Of a stretch of 64,000 bases of DNA, positions 1 through 8,600 are shown in pieces (the first letter of the stretch is position 1; each line of letters begins with the position of its first letter). The DNA is from QHXW01 sp035280425 (lineage in GTDB: Bacteria; Acidobacteriota; Terriglobia; Bryobacterales; Bryobacteraceae). The stretch spans positions 310,001 to 374,000 of the forward strand of contig DATEFW010000007.1 of the NCBI GenBank assembly GCA_035280425.1, in the 5' to 3' direction. Under the pieces are notes generated by a model. That model was not told the origin of the DNA. It saw nothing but the letters and a program-made list of their open reading frames with translations, and did no database searches. The position numbers and the translations under genes were made by a program.

Positions 1-525
1 GTCTGCCAGGATCAACGCCGGGCGGTGAATGAGGGCCATCGCGATCAGCACTCGCTGCGCCAGCCCGACACTCAGCTCGCGGGGGTAACACCGGAGAAAC
101 GCAGGATCGTCGCAAAGGCTCACGGCATTGAGGAGCTCCCGCAGGTGCGGTTCGAACTCGCGAAAAGGACGCGCTTCGTGCGCGCTCCAGGCTTCGCGGA
201 AATGAGCGGCGATGGATAAAGCAGGATTGAGTGAGGCGAGCGGACTCTGCGGCACAAAGGCTATTTCGCGCCCGCGAATCCGGCGCATCTCCCGCTCCGC
301 AAGCGCCGTGAGTTCCCTGCCCTGAAAGCGGATTTGGCCGCGCAAGACGCCGCCGCGCAATTTGAGCAACTTTAGAATGGCCATGGCGATGGTGCTTTTG
401 CCCTCACCCGACCGGCCCACCAGGCCGAGGATTTCGCCGTGGGCCATCTCAATTTGGGCGTCCTCGACGATGTTCGGGCGGCCGGGATATCCGGCCGAAA
501 TATGGAGAGAGAGCAGCGGGTTCAA
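1..525 (-). CDS. Peptide-type ABC transporter ATP-binding protein (partial, 3' end outside window)
   Basis: Nucleotide-binding subunit expected to power uptake of a peptide-like solute with the two permeases and binding protein encoded just upstream. 175 codons are visible. The Walker A motif reads GRSGEGKST near residue 35, a Q-loop (VPQSPLASLNP) follows, then a variant signature LSVGLAQRV in place of LSGGxxQRV, and the window ends in ILAD at Walker B. The start is taken as the TTG at 525-523, overlapping the TGA of the binding-protein gene (TTGA), the same coupling used throughout this operon. The rest of the protein, including the Walker B glutamate and H-loop, lies outside the window. Assignment to the Dpp/Opp family rests on the neighbours and the SLNP-type Q-loop; the substrate is unknown. 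Confidence 0.85.
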   Translation of the reverse strand, partial: MNPLLSLHISAGYPGRPNIVEDAQIEMAHGEILGLVGRSGEGKSTIAMAILKLLKLRGGVLRGQIRFQGRELTALAEREMRRIRGREIAFVPQSPLASLNPALSIAAHFREAWSAHEARPFREFEPHLRELLNAVSLCDDPAFLRCYPRELSVGLAQRVLIAMALIHRPALILAD

Positions 526-2174
526 TGCCGGCTCCCGGCTTGGGGCCCGCGGAAATAGAGGCTCTCGATGTTCCAGAAGGTTTGCGGATCGAGCACGGCA
601 GGGGATGCGCCCGCGACCGAAGGAGAAACCGCCGAGAGGGCGTCCTTATCGACCAGGTACAGGACCGGCGCCTGATCGACGATGATTTCCTGCACGCGAT
701 CGAACAGCGCCTTCCTGCGGTGCGGGGAAATTTCGATGGCCTGGGCGCGCATCAAACGGTCGATTTCGGCTTCCCACGCGGTTTCGGGCGACGGCTGCGC
801 GGGGTTCCACGGATGGTTCGAAGCCGAGCTCAGCAGGATGTTCATTTGCGCGCTGGGGTCGAGATCCACATTCACCAGCCCGAGCAGGCAGGCATCGTAC
901 TCGAACGTGCGGGTGATGCGCTCGATGAGCGAGCCGAAATCGAGGGTTACGACGTGCAGCCGGATGCCGATCAAAGCCAGATCCTGCTGGATCATGCTGG
1001 CGGTGCGCAACCGTTCCTTGTTTCCGGAGTTGGTGATCACCGAGAACTCGACGGGGTTGCCTGCGCGGTCGCGCAGGGTTCCGTTATCGAGACGAAACCC
1101 GGCTTTTCCAAGCCGGGCCAGCGCGGCCTGGGTGTCATAGACCGCCGGAGCGAGCCTGGCGTTGAACCAGATGCGATTTGCCGGCGAGACCGGACCGAAC
1201 GAAAGCCGGGCGTACCCGCGATAGACCACGCGCGCGATGTCGGCGCGGTTAATGGCCGCGGAAATCGCCTGCCGGAATTCACGCGAGCGGAACCACTGCT
1301 TGCGGAACTCCGGAAGCGGAGCGCGCGCCACCTGGTTGAACCATAGCTGGTCGCTTTCGAGCGACGGACCAGCGTCGCGCGCGCTGGCGGGCATCCGGGC
1401 CTTCAGGCGGTCGAACGATTCGGGATCGAGGCGGTTGATCAGATGAATGTCGCCGCGCTCGAAGCGGACGAGTTCGAGATCCCGGTTTTGCTGAATCGCG
1501 AGCCGCAGAGCACCGATATAGGGAAGCTGCCGGCCGGCGGAGTCTTTTTTCCAGTAATACAGGTTGCGCTCGAGCAAAACATACGACCCGGCGCGGTACT
1601 CCACCACGCGATAGCGCCCGAGCACCGGCATTTCCGACGGCCGATCCGCTTTGGCGAGCGCGCGGGCGCTCGAGACCGGCACCTGGTCGAAGAGCCGTTC
1701 GAGGCCGGCGACCGGAGCGGGAAAAGTAATGATCACGCGATTCCCGCCGGGCGCGGTTACGGTGACGGGGCCTTTATCGCTCAGCAGCGGGTCGGCGGCC
1801 GGCGAATGCAGATCGGGATCGAGCAGCGCACGCAGGCTGTCGAAAACGTCTTGCGCGGCGAGCGGCGAGCCGTCGGAGAAGCGCACGCCGGGGCGAATCC
1901 GAAATTCGATTCTGCGGCCGCCATCCAGGATATGCCACGACTCGGCTAACTCACCCTCGAGCTGCTGGGTCGCGCGGTTCAGGCGGATCAGAACGCCGCC
2001 GGTTAGAAAGTTGATGATCTCATCGGGTTCTTCAGAGACCAGCAGCGGGTTGAAGGTTTTGGGATCGGCGCGCAGGCAGAAGCGCAGCTCATTTTCGGCG
2101 GGTTGTGCGGCACGAAGCACGGTGCCCGGCGTAAGGGATGCAGCAGCCGCGAGCGCCCACAGGAGCGGCTTCAC
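522..2174 (-). CDS. ABC transporter substrate-binding protein, family 5 (peptide type)
   Basis: Exported solute receptor of 550 residues for a peptide/nickel-type ABC importer. The start is GTG at 2174, with GGAGGA 9 nt upstream and a GTGA overlap with the permease stop. This start gives a clean signal peptide (VKPLLWALAAAASLTPGTVLRAA). The mature protein shows family-5 features: an N-terminal DPKTFNPLL segment, the GVRFSDGSPLAAQDVFDSL block, and a late AQMNILLSSAS/NHPWNPAQ segment. A longer open frame upstream to 2642 lacks a signal peptide and overlaps the permease gene, so it was not used. Third gene of a four-gene operon. Ligand unknown; the family binds di/oligopeptides, nickel or glycosides. 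Confidence 0.9.
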   Translation of the reverse strand: MKPLLWALAAAASLTPGTVLRAAQPAENELRFCLRADPKTFNPLLVSEEPDEIINFLTGGVLIRLNRATQQLEGELAESWHILDGGRRIEFRIRPGVRFSDGSPLAAQDVFDSLRALLDPDLHSPAADPLLSDKGPVTVTAPGGNRVIITFPAPVAGLERLFDQVPVSSARALAKADRPSEMPVLGRYRVVEYRAGSYVLLERNLYYWKKDSAGRQLPYIGALRLAIQQNRDLELVRFERGDIHLINRLDPESFDRLKARMPASARDAGPSLESDQLWFNQVARAPLPEFRKQWFRSREFRQAISAAINRADIARVVYRGYARLSFGPVSPANRIWFNARLAPAVYDTQAALARLGKAGFRLDNGTLRDRAGNPVEFSVITNSGNKERLRTASMIQQDLALIGIRLHVVTLDFGSLIERITRTFEYDACLLGLVNVDLDPSAQMNILLSSASNHPWNPAQPSPETAWEAEIDRLMRAQAIEISPHRRKALFDRVQEIIVDQAPVLYLVDKDALSAVSPSVAGASPAVLDPQTFWNIESLYFRGPQAGSRH

Positions 2175-2980
2175 TTTGAAAAATCCTCCATCGGAACGGC
2201 CAGGTGAAAGCAGGCCATCACTACCAGCAGCAGCACCAGAGGCGCAACGCGCCAGGGACAGGCGGCGACACCATCCAGATTCTGCAGTCCGGCCAGCAGA
2301 TTTCCCCAGGAAGGCAGGGGCTCGACAACCCCCAATCCCAGAAATCCCAGATTGGCTTCGCTGAGGATGAAAACCGGCACCGAAGTCCAGAACTGCGCCA
2401 CCAGAACCGGCCGGAGATTGGGCACCAGATGGCGGGCCAGCAGGCGCAGCGGCGGGCAGCCGCGGGCCCGGGCCTGCAGCATATAGTCCTCGCGCTTGAT
2501 TTCGCGCGCGGCAGCACGCACGATACGGGCGGGTCCTGCCCAGCCGAGCAGACCGAGCAACAGGAAGGTGATGGCGACCGATTCGGCCGCCGGAACATTG
2601 AGCGGCAGCGCGGCGCGCACAGCCAGCAGAAGAAAAAGCCACGGAATCGAGAGAAACAGGTCCGTGACGCGCATCAGACAGGCCTCTCCCCAGCCGCCGG
2701 CAAAATCGGCGGCGATTCCTACGATAGCGGCCAGAGCCGTTGAAATCAGTGCCGCCGCGGGCGCGAGAGTGAGCGAAACGCGGGTGCCGTAGAGAAGGCG
2801 CGCGAACGAATCGCGGCCGAGTTCGTCGGTGCCCAACAGGAAGGTGCGGGAAGGCGGGGTGTTCAGGGTTTCTCGAAACTGCGCGGCGTAGCCGGCCGGC
2901 GCAAACCAGGGTGCGGCGAGCGATGCCAGATAGAGGGCGGCAAGAAGGGCGATAGCGGCCCGCCGCATCGCCGCTCTCAT
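2171..2980 (-). CDS. Peptide-type ABC transporter permease (DppC-like)
   Basis: Inner-membrane permease of 269 residues, DppC/OppC type. It begins with a TM helix followed by a periplasmic loop holding the typical LLGTDELGRDSFARLLYGTR block, then five more hydrophobic segments. A cytoplasmic EAA-like loop (REIKREDYMLQARARGCPPLR) contacts the ATPase. The ATG at 2980 overlaps the TGA of the upstream permease (ATGA), and its own TGA overlaps the GTG of the binding-protein gene (GTGA), so translation is likely coupled. The longer open frame to 3103 has no membrane character in the extra part and was rejected. Confidence 0.9.
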   Translation of the reverse strand: MRAAMRRAAIALLAALYLASLAAPWFAPAGYAAQFRETLNTPPSRTFLLGTDELGRDSFARLLYGTRVSLTLAPAAALISTALAAIVGIAADFAGGWGEACLMRVTDLFLSIPWLFLLLAVRAALPLNVPAAESVAITFLLLGLLGWAGPARIVRAAAREIKREDYMLQARARGCPPLRLLARHLVPNLRPVLVAQFWTSVPVFILSEANLGFLGLGVVEPLPSWGNLLAGLQNLDGVAACPWRVAPLVLLLVVMACFHLAVPMEDFSK

Positions 2981-3852
2981 GACTCTTCCGGAGCTCGCGG
3001 GCGCACGGCTTCCGCCGCCAGGCCCGAAATACCGGCCAGCACGGTTACCAGCAGCGTGATATCGATCAGCAGCGGAAGATCGCGCTTGAGCGCGGCCTGC
3101 CATGCCAGCTGGCCGAGGCCCGCGGAATCGCAGATGACCTCAACCGGGATAGCCGCCCCGAATGCCGCGCTTACCGAGACGCCGAGCAGCGCCGCCAGAG
3201 GAGCGATGGCAGGCCGCAGGACGTGATGGAAAATCACGCGGAAGCGGCCCAGGCCCCGCGATCGCGCGATCAAAACATGCGGCGCCGCCGCCACTTTTCC
3301 GAGAATGCCGCGCGCGTAGCGGAATACGCGGGGGAAGATGACCAGCGCGATCACTCCGGCAGCCGCGGAACGGCCCTGGGCGCTTCCGGCGATGACGAAC
3401 GCCAGCGCGACCGCGGAGGAAGGCAGGCAGAGAAACAACGCCGCCCCGGCGCCCGCCAGCGCGTCAAATCCAGGGCGCGCGATCGCCACCGCCCCAAGAG
3501 CCAGCAGCATCCCAAGCGCCCAGCCGGCAGCCAGACCCGCTCCCGCCGAGCGCGCGGTTTCCGGAAACCGCTCGGCGATGAGCCCGGCGGCCGGACGCCC
3601 AAACGCCGAGGAGTAGCCCAGATCGCCGCGGGCCACACGCCCGAGATAGCGGACGTAATAAGGCAGGATGGCGTTGTGAGCTGGCGACTCCTCGCGAATC
3701 CGCCGCTTGGTTGCTTCGCTCAAACGCGGATCCCACTCGCGCTCGTCCACGCCGAAGCCCGGTGCGAACCGGACTAGCGTGGCGGCTGCGAGACCGCCGA
3801 GCAGCACGGCCAGCGCGACCGTTGCCATTGCAGAAACGAGTCTTCCCGGCAT
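2977..3852 (-). CDS. Peptide-type ABC transporter permease (DppB-like)
   Basis: First gene of the transporter operon, 291 residues. It has an N-terminal TM helix, a periplasmic region with PYYVRYLGRVARGDLGYSSAF (the GDLG block is typical of DppB/OppB permeases), and five further TM helices. The coupling loop reads YARGILGKVAAAPHVLIARSRG. Gene order is permease-permease-binding protein-ATPase, instead of the common binding-protein-first order. No promoter was identified; the start lies 73 nt from the stop of the gene at 3926, which is read in the same direction, so read-through is possible. Substrate not predictable. Confidence 0.9.
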   Translation of the reverse strand: MPGRLVSAMATVALAVLLGGLAAATLVRFAPGFGVDEREWDPRLSEATKRRIREESPAHNAILPYYVRYLGRVARGDLGYSSAFGRPAAGLIAERFPETARSAGAGLAAGWALGMLLALGAVAIARPGFDALAGAGAALFLCLPSSAVALAFVIAGSAQGRSAAAGVIALVIFPRVFRYARGILGKVAAAPHVLIARSRGLGRFRVIFHHVLRPAIAPLAALLGVSVSAAFGAAIPVEVICDSAGLGQLAWQAALKRDLPLLIDITLLVTVLAGISGLAAEAVRPRAPEES

Positions 3853-3925
3853 CCACAGAAAGCATCGGCAGCCGGACCCCGTGAGATTAGCCGTGGACAG
3901 ACCGGGCTACCCTCGGGCACGCCAG

Positions 3926-6349
3926 CTACTGGGTCAGCATGGGGCGGGTTTCGGGCGCCGTCTTGTATTCAGTAATGGCGCGCGCGCGCGCCTGCTTGGC
4001 CTGATACATGCGTTTATCGGCGACCGCCAGCAGTTGCTCGGCGTCGGCGCCGTCGTCGGGAAAGCAGGCCTCGCCCACGCTGACCGAGACCAGATCCTGC
4101 TCGCAGCAGGCGAGGCCGACCTGGCGGGTGACTTCGCGGAACTGCTGGGCCTTGGTGGGGATGGAAGAACGATCGGCGCCGGCGAGGATGATGACGAATT
4201 CGTCGCCGCCCATACGGGCCACGCAATCATATTCCCGGCAGCAGCTACGCAGTCCGGCGGCGATCATTTTGAGCACCTTGTTGCCGGTCAGGTGGCCGAA
4301 ACGGTCATTGATGCTCTTAAAGCCGTCGAGATCCAGGACCAGCACGACCAGCGGCTGGCCGGAGCGCTTGGAACGGGCCAGCTCGCTATCGAGCTGCAAA
4401 AACAGAGAGCGGGCGTTGGGCAGGCCGGTCAGCCCGTCGGTGACCGCCGAGTTTTCCACCTGCCGGTATTTCAGCGCGTTTTCGATCGCCAGCCCGGCCT
4501 TGGAGCTGATGGCCATCAGGATGCGCAAATGATCGCGCGTGAAGGCGTCGGGCGAGGAATGGTAAAGGCTCAGGACGCCCGCGACCCCGGCACCGCCTTC
4601 GAGCGGCACCGCCAGGGCGGAGCGCATTCTACTGAACTTGGAAGGATCGTTTAAGTATCCGGGCTCGACCGAAGGGTTTCCATTGAGAATCGGCCGGCGA
4701 TTTTCCGCCACCCAGCCGGAGAGCCCGTGCCCGACGGGAATTTCCAGCGAGGAGAACAGCCGGAACTCTTCGCCATTGACGAACTGCGGAACAAGCCGGT
4801 CGTCTTTGCGAACGTAGATGGCCACCGTGTCATAGGGGATCATGTGAACCAGGCGCGCCGCAAGCAGCGATACGGTCTCGTCGAGGCTGAGCGAGCTGCC
4901 CAGCTCATTCAGCACGTCGGCAAGCAGATGAAACTCCTGGCGAGCGGCGGCAATGGAAGTCAGGAAGTCGGCGGATGCGGTGCGGGCCGGAGCAGCCTGG
5001 GTTTCGAAACCCGCGCCGGGCGCGGCACCGCGCTCAATGCGCGCGTGCGTCGAAAGCCTGGTCTCCTCGATGTGAATGGCTTTGGCCTTGCTCTCGAGCT
5101 CCGCCGAGCGGCGCTTCAGGACCTCAACCACCCGGGGATCGAAGGCCGTTCCGGCGTCCGACACGACTTTCTCGAGAGCCACTTCGAGCGGAAAGGCCCG
5201 GCGGTACTGCCGGTCCGAAGCCAGAGCGTCGAGACAATCGACCACCGCGAGAATGCGGGCGCCGATCGGAATGGCCTCGGCCTTGAGGCCATCGGGATAA
5301 CCCGATCCATCCCACTTTTCATGATGCGAGCGGACGATGGGAACAACCGGGTACGGGAAGCGCACCCGCTCCAGAATCTCCGCGCCGACGACCGGGTGGA
5401 TTTTCATCTTCTCGAATTCTTCGGGAGTCAGCTTCCCGGGTTTGGAGATGATGTATTCGGGCACCGCCAGCTTGCCGATGTCGTGGAGCAGGGCGGCGGC
5501 CTCAAGAGCCTGGAGATCGGCTGGAGCCAGGCCAAGCTCTTTGCCGATTTCGGTGGCGTAGACTTTGACCCGGCGAAGATGGTCGTGGGTGGTGTCGTCT
5601 TTGGCATCGATCGCCAGGGCCAGGGCTTCGATGGTCCGCAGATGCAGGTCCGCCATATCCTGCGAGTGTTTCTTCTCTTCTTCGAGACGGCTGAGATAAA
5701 GATCGTAGGAGCGGTAGACCAGATAGATCACCGGCAATACCAGCAGCGTCACCTGCCAGCCGACGTGCCGGTTCATCACGTGAGCGAGCCCGGCCAGAGC
5801 GCCGCCCACCATGTACTGGGTAGCGGTCCAGACAAAACTTTCACGCCAGACGCTCCAGAGTGTTTTCGCTTCGGTGAGAGCTATGATCGCCGAAATTGTG
5901 AGGGTATTGATCAGGAAGAAAAGTAACGCGGCGGCAAAGAGCGCCACCGGCAGCGAGTAGCTGAGGGCCTGGAGAACGGGTTGATGGTAGAGCGTGTAGG
6001 CGCAGTAAGCGGCAATGACGATGCTCGACAGATTGAAAACCATCTGCACCGGGCGGGGGCGGCGCGCGGCGTGCCACAGCATCTGGCCGAGAGTGCCGGC
6101 ACAGGTAATGGCCAAGACCTGGGCCAGATCCAGCTCAATGATGGCCAGCAGGATGAAGAAGAAGTTGACCGACATGGTGCCGGTGATGCCCGGCAGCCGG
6201 ACCTTCAGCTTGGATGTCAGCACGGCGCCCAGAACGTAGAAAACGAACCGGATGGCTCCTTCCTGATGCAACTGAGGGTGCGCATGGCCGAGGATCAGCA
6301 CTCCGATGGTGGCAGTCAGGATGATGTAAGTTCTGGCGGCGAGAGACAC
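3926..6349 (-). CDS. Membrane-anchored HD-GYP / GAF / GGDEF cyclic-di-GMP protein
   Basis: An 807-residue signalling protein, probably both sensing and turning over cyclic di-GMP. Residues 1-225 are a multi-pass membrane domain. At about 235-420 is an HD-GYP phosphodiesterase domain with HDIGKLAVP and HHEKWDGSGYPDG. A GAF domain spans about 470-630. A GGDEF cyclase domain follows at about 640-795 with an intact active site, MGGDEFVI. Having both intact catalytic motifs in one chain is less common than HD-GYP alone. The start is GTG at 6349. The membrane domain is clearly related to both halves of the 464-residue protein at 28835-30229. Divergent from the activator at 6451 across a 101-bp gap holding an inverted repeat. 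Confidence 0.93.
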   Translation of the reverse strand: MSLAARTYIILTATIGVLILGHAHPQLHQEGAIRFVFYVLGAVLTSKLKVRLPGITGTMSVNFFFILLAIIELDLAQVLAITCAGTLGQMLWHAARRPRPVQMVFNLSSIVIAAYCAYTLYHQPVLQALSYSLPVALFAAALLFFLINTLTISAIIALTEAKTLWSVWRESFVWTATQYMVGGALAGLAHVMNRHVGWQVTLLVLPVIYLVYRSYDLYLSRLEEEKKHSQDMADLHLRTIEALALAIDAKDDTTHDHLRRVKVYATEIGKELGLAPADLQALEAAALLHDIGKLAVPEYIISKPGKLTPEEFEKMKIHPVVGAEILERVRFPYPVVPIVRSHHEKWDGSGYPDGLKAEAIPIGARILAVVDCLDALASDRQYRRAFPLEVALEKVVSDAGTAFDPRVVEVLKRRSAELESKAKAIHIEETRLSTHARIERGAAPGAGFETQAAPARTASADFLTSIAAARQEFHLLADVLNELGSSLSLDETVSLLAARLVHMIPYDTVAIYVRKDDRLVPQFVNGEEFRLFSSLEIPVGHGLSGWVAENRRPILNGNPSVEPGYLNDPSKFSRMRSALAVPLEGGAGVAGVLSLYHSSPDAFTRDHLRILMAISSKAGLAIENALKYRQVENSAVTDGLTGLPNARSLFLQLDSELARSKRSGQPLVVLVLDLDGFKSINDRFGHLTGNKVLKMIAAGLRSCCREYDCVARMGGDEFVIILAGADRSSIPTKAQQFREVTRQVGLACCEQDLVSVSVGEACFPDDGADAEQLLAVADKRMYQAKQARARAITEYKTAPETRPMLTQ

Positions 6350-6376
6350 AGATGTTCCGTGGTTTTATCGGCTGAT

Positions 6377-6397
6377 TAGCCTCATAGCTATAGGCTA
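6377..6397. promoter_or_regulatory. Inverted repeat between divergent HD-GYP and activator genes
   Basis: TAGCCT (6377-6382) and AGGCTA (6392-6397) are perfect inverted arms around a 9-base centre that itself contains ATAGCTAT. It lies 28 nt upstream of the HD-GYP start and 54 nt upstream of the activator start, a natural place for an operator shared by both genes. Operator function is inference; no promoter boxes were assigned. Confidence 0.4.
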
Positions 6398-6450
6398 CGA
6401 AGGCCATGAAGTTTTCCCATGTAACTGACGAACTTTCGAAATGACTGCGC

Positions 6451-7497
6451 ATGGACCGCTATCCAGTTGCGTTCCCGGGCTTGCCGCGCCCGCCGGATGA
6501 AGCAGAGCCGGCTGTGATTTCACCGGCGAGCGCCCGCGGACCGTTGAATGAGCCAGGCGTCGAAATGCATACATTTCTGGGGATGCCTGCGCTGTTAGCC
6601 AGCGAACCGATGCGGCGCCTCATCCAACTGGCGGAGCGCGTGGGCCGCAGCGGAGCGGCGGTGCTGATCACCGGCGAGAGCGGTACGGGCAAGGAACTGA
6701 TCGCCCGGGCGATTCACCAGTATTCGATGCGCGCGGCGCATCCGTGGATCGATCTCAACTGCGCGGCGCTGCCGGAACTGCTGATTGAGAGCGAGCTGTT
6801 CGGTTATGAAAAAGGGGCATTCAGCGGCGCGATGACGGCAAAGCCGGGCCTGGTGGAGATGGCCACGGCCGGCTCGCTGTTTCTGGATGAAATTGGGGAA
6901 CTGCCGGCGCGCATGCAAGTGAAACTGCTGCGCGTTTTGGACGGCGCTCCGTATTACCGGCTGGGTGGAACGAAAAAAGTTTCCGTAGATTCGCGCATCA
7001 TCGCGGCAACCAACCAGGATCTCGAACGGGCCATGGCGGCCGGAACGTTCCGGCGCGATCTCTATCACCGGCTGGCGCAGATCCGGCTGCAGGTGCCGCC
7101 GTTACGCGAGCGGCGCGCGGATATCCGGCCGCTGGCGCGGTTCTTTCTCGCGCAGCAGGGTGAGGGCTTGCGGTTTTCGGCAGCCTCGATCAGCGCGCTC
7201 GAGAATTACGATTGGCCAGGCAATGTGCGGGAGCTGCGGAATTTCATCGTGCAGGCATCGGTGATGGCGGAGAGCGACGAGATCACGCCCGAAATGCTGC
7301 CGCTTTCGATCCCGGCGCCGCAGACGCCGGCCAAGCCGCCGACGCTGGATGACATGGAGAAAGCGAGGATCCTCCAGGTGATGGCGGAAACCGAAGGGCA
7401 GCAGCCACGCGCCGCCGACATCCTGGGGATCTCGCTGCGCACGCTCAGCCGCAAGCTGAAGCAGTACAGCGAAACGGCTCGTAATCAGATCCCGTAG
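6451..7497 (+). CDS. Sigma-54 activator, AAA+ and Fis-type HTH, no receiver domain
   Basis: A 348-residue enhancer-binding transcription activator. Walker A is GESGTGKE (about residue 75), Walker B is SLFLDEIGE, and the C-terminal HTH is PRAADILGISLRTLSRKLKQY. The sigma-54 contact loop reads GAFSGA rather than GAFTGA. The first roughly 45 residues are too short for a receiver, GAF or PAS domain, so it probably acts constitutively or is controlled by a partner or by its level. It is divergent from the cyclic-di-GMP protein and may regulate it, but that is inference. Starts at ATG 6451; an internal ATG at residue 39 (MHTFLG) would still keep the whole AAA+ domain. Confidence 0.92.
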   Translation: MDRYPVAFPGLPRPPDEAEPAVISPASARGPLNEPGVEMHTFLGMPALLASEPMRRLIQLAERVGRSGAAVLITGESGTGKELIARAIHQYSMRAAHPWIDLNCAALPELLIESELFGYEKGAFSGAMTAKPGLVEMATAGSLFLDEIGELPARMQVKLLRVLDGAPYYRLGGTKKVSVDSRIIAATNQDLERAMAAGTFRRDLYHRLAQIRLQVPPLRERRADIRPLARFFLAQQGEGLRFSAASISALENYDWPGNVRELRNFIVQASVMAESDEITPEMLPLSIPAPQTPAKPPTLDDMEKARILQVMAETEGQQPRAADILGISLRTLSRKLKQYSETARNQIP

Positions 7498-7498
7498 G

Positions 7499-8479
7499 TC
7501 ATTCGGCGCTTAGCCAATAACCGAGGCGGGAATAAACCTTCGCGCCGGGAACATCCACTGCGATCGTGACGACGTGGTATCCGGGCTCATCTGAACTGGG
7601 GTAATAACTAAGCTGGTAAGAGCTGCGCAGAGTAATGCCGATCGCGGCGAGCGCGTCTTCCAACTGGCGTTGCTTTCGGAAATGAAACTGTGTTCCTCCG
7701 GTTGTGGCGGTCAGGATCGAAAACGGGTCGGCTCCCGATTGGACCCGGGCGTTCCGATTGAGCGCAGTAACCAGTCTTCCGAGGTCGAGGCCGGCTTTGA
7801 AGCCGCCCCGTTCGGCTCTCGAAACACCACCCAGCGAGAACGTATCGGATACAAAATCCTTGCCGAATTCAGGAAGAGTTAAAGCATAAACGGTCAAATC
7901 GGCTTTGCTTGCTTGCTGCTCGAGATCGGCGAGTTGAGACTCACTTCCCCTGTCCACCGGCTGGCCGATGAATAGAAGAACCCTGGACCGGGATGCAGGC
8001 CGGGCTCGAAGCAAGGTAACGGCGCGGATACCGGCATCGATCATCCGGGCGGGCGGGTCTTTTGCTGAGAGATTCCGCAGAGCGGATCGGACGTCTCCGG
8101 CATCAAAAGTTTTCAAAATGGCGACCTCCGCGTTATACGACATCACCGCGGCTTCGCCGGATTCGCCCGCCAACAAAGAATCCACGGCGCTGCCCACGCG
8201 GGCGATGATCGGCAGGTACTCGCGCACATTCTGACTCGTCTGGATGGCGAGGACAATCGAAACCGGCGCCATCGTCTGATCCAGCCTGATGTTTTGCCGG
8301 CGGCCGTTATCGAGAACGTGGAAGTTATGTGGTTCGAGTCCCGCAATGAGCTGATTGTTTTTGGAAAAAACGAGCGTCGAGAGCGAGACGAGTCGTACAG
8401 GGACGCGAATCGTTGGTGCTTGCTGCCCCAATCCGCGTGAAATACTTGCAAGCGTCAGAACAAGCGTGACGATGCGCAC
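7499..8479 (-). CDS. Acidobacterial VWFA-related domain protein
   Basis: A 326-residue exported protein with a signal peptide (MRIVTLVLTLASISRGLGQ) starting at GTG 8479. It follows the pattern of the acidobacterial VWFA-related family: an RVPVRLVSLSTLVF strand, a FHVLDNGRRQNI segment, a von Willebrand A-like core, and a C-terminal SSYQLSYYPSSDEPGYH block. The metal-binding MIDAS motif DxSxS is degenerate here (AIQTSQN), so metal-dependent adhesion by this site is doubtful. Function unknown; such paralogues are abundant in Acidobacteriota. Convergent with the activator, stops one base apart. Confidence 0.85.
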   Translation of the reverse strand: MRIVTLVLTLASISRGLGQQAPTIRVPVRLVSLSTLVFSKNNQLIAGLEPHNFHVLDNGRRQNIRLDQTMAPVSIVLAIQTSQNVREYLPIIARVGSAVDSLLAGESGEAAVMSYNAEVAILKTFDAGDVRSALRNLSAKDPPARMIDAGIRAVTLLRARPASRSRVLLFIGQPVDRGSESQLADLEQQASKADLTVYALTLPEFGKDFVSDTFSLGGVSRAERGGFKAGLDLGRLVTALNRNARVQSGADPFSILTATTGGTQFHFRKQRQLEDALAAIGITLRSSYQLSYYPSSDEPGYHVVTIAVDVPGAKVYSRLGYWLSAE

Positions 8480-8600
8480 ATGACCGGCGCGTGCATGGCT
8501 GCTGCCATACCAGAGAACATATCTGCCGGAACTCCGGCTAGCCGGCGCCGTGATCCGTACGCCCAGCTGTGAACCCGATGCGACAATCGGCCGATTCTCG

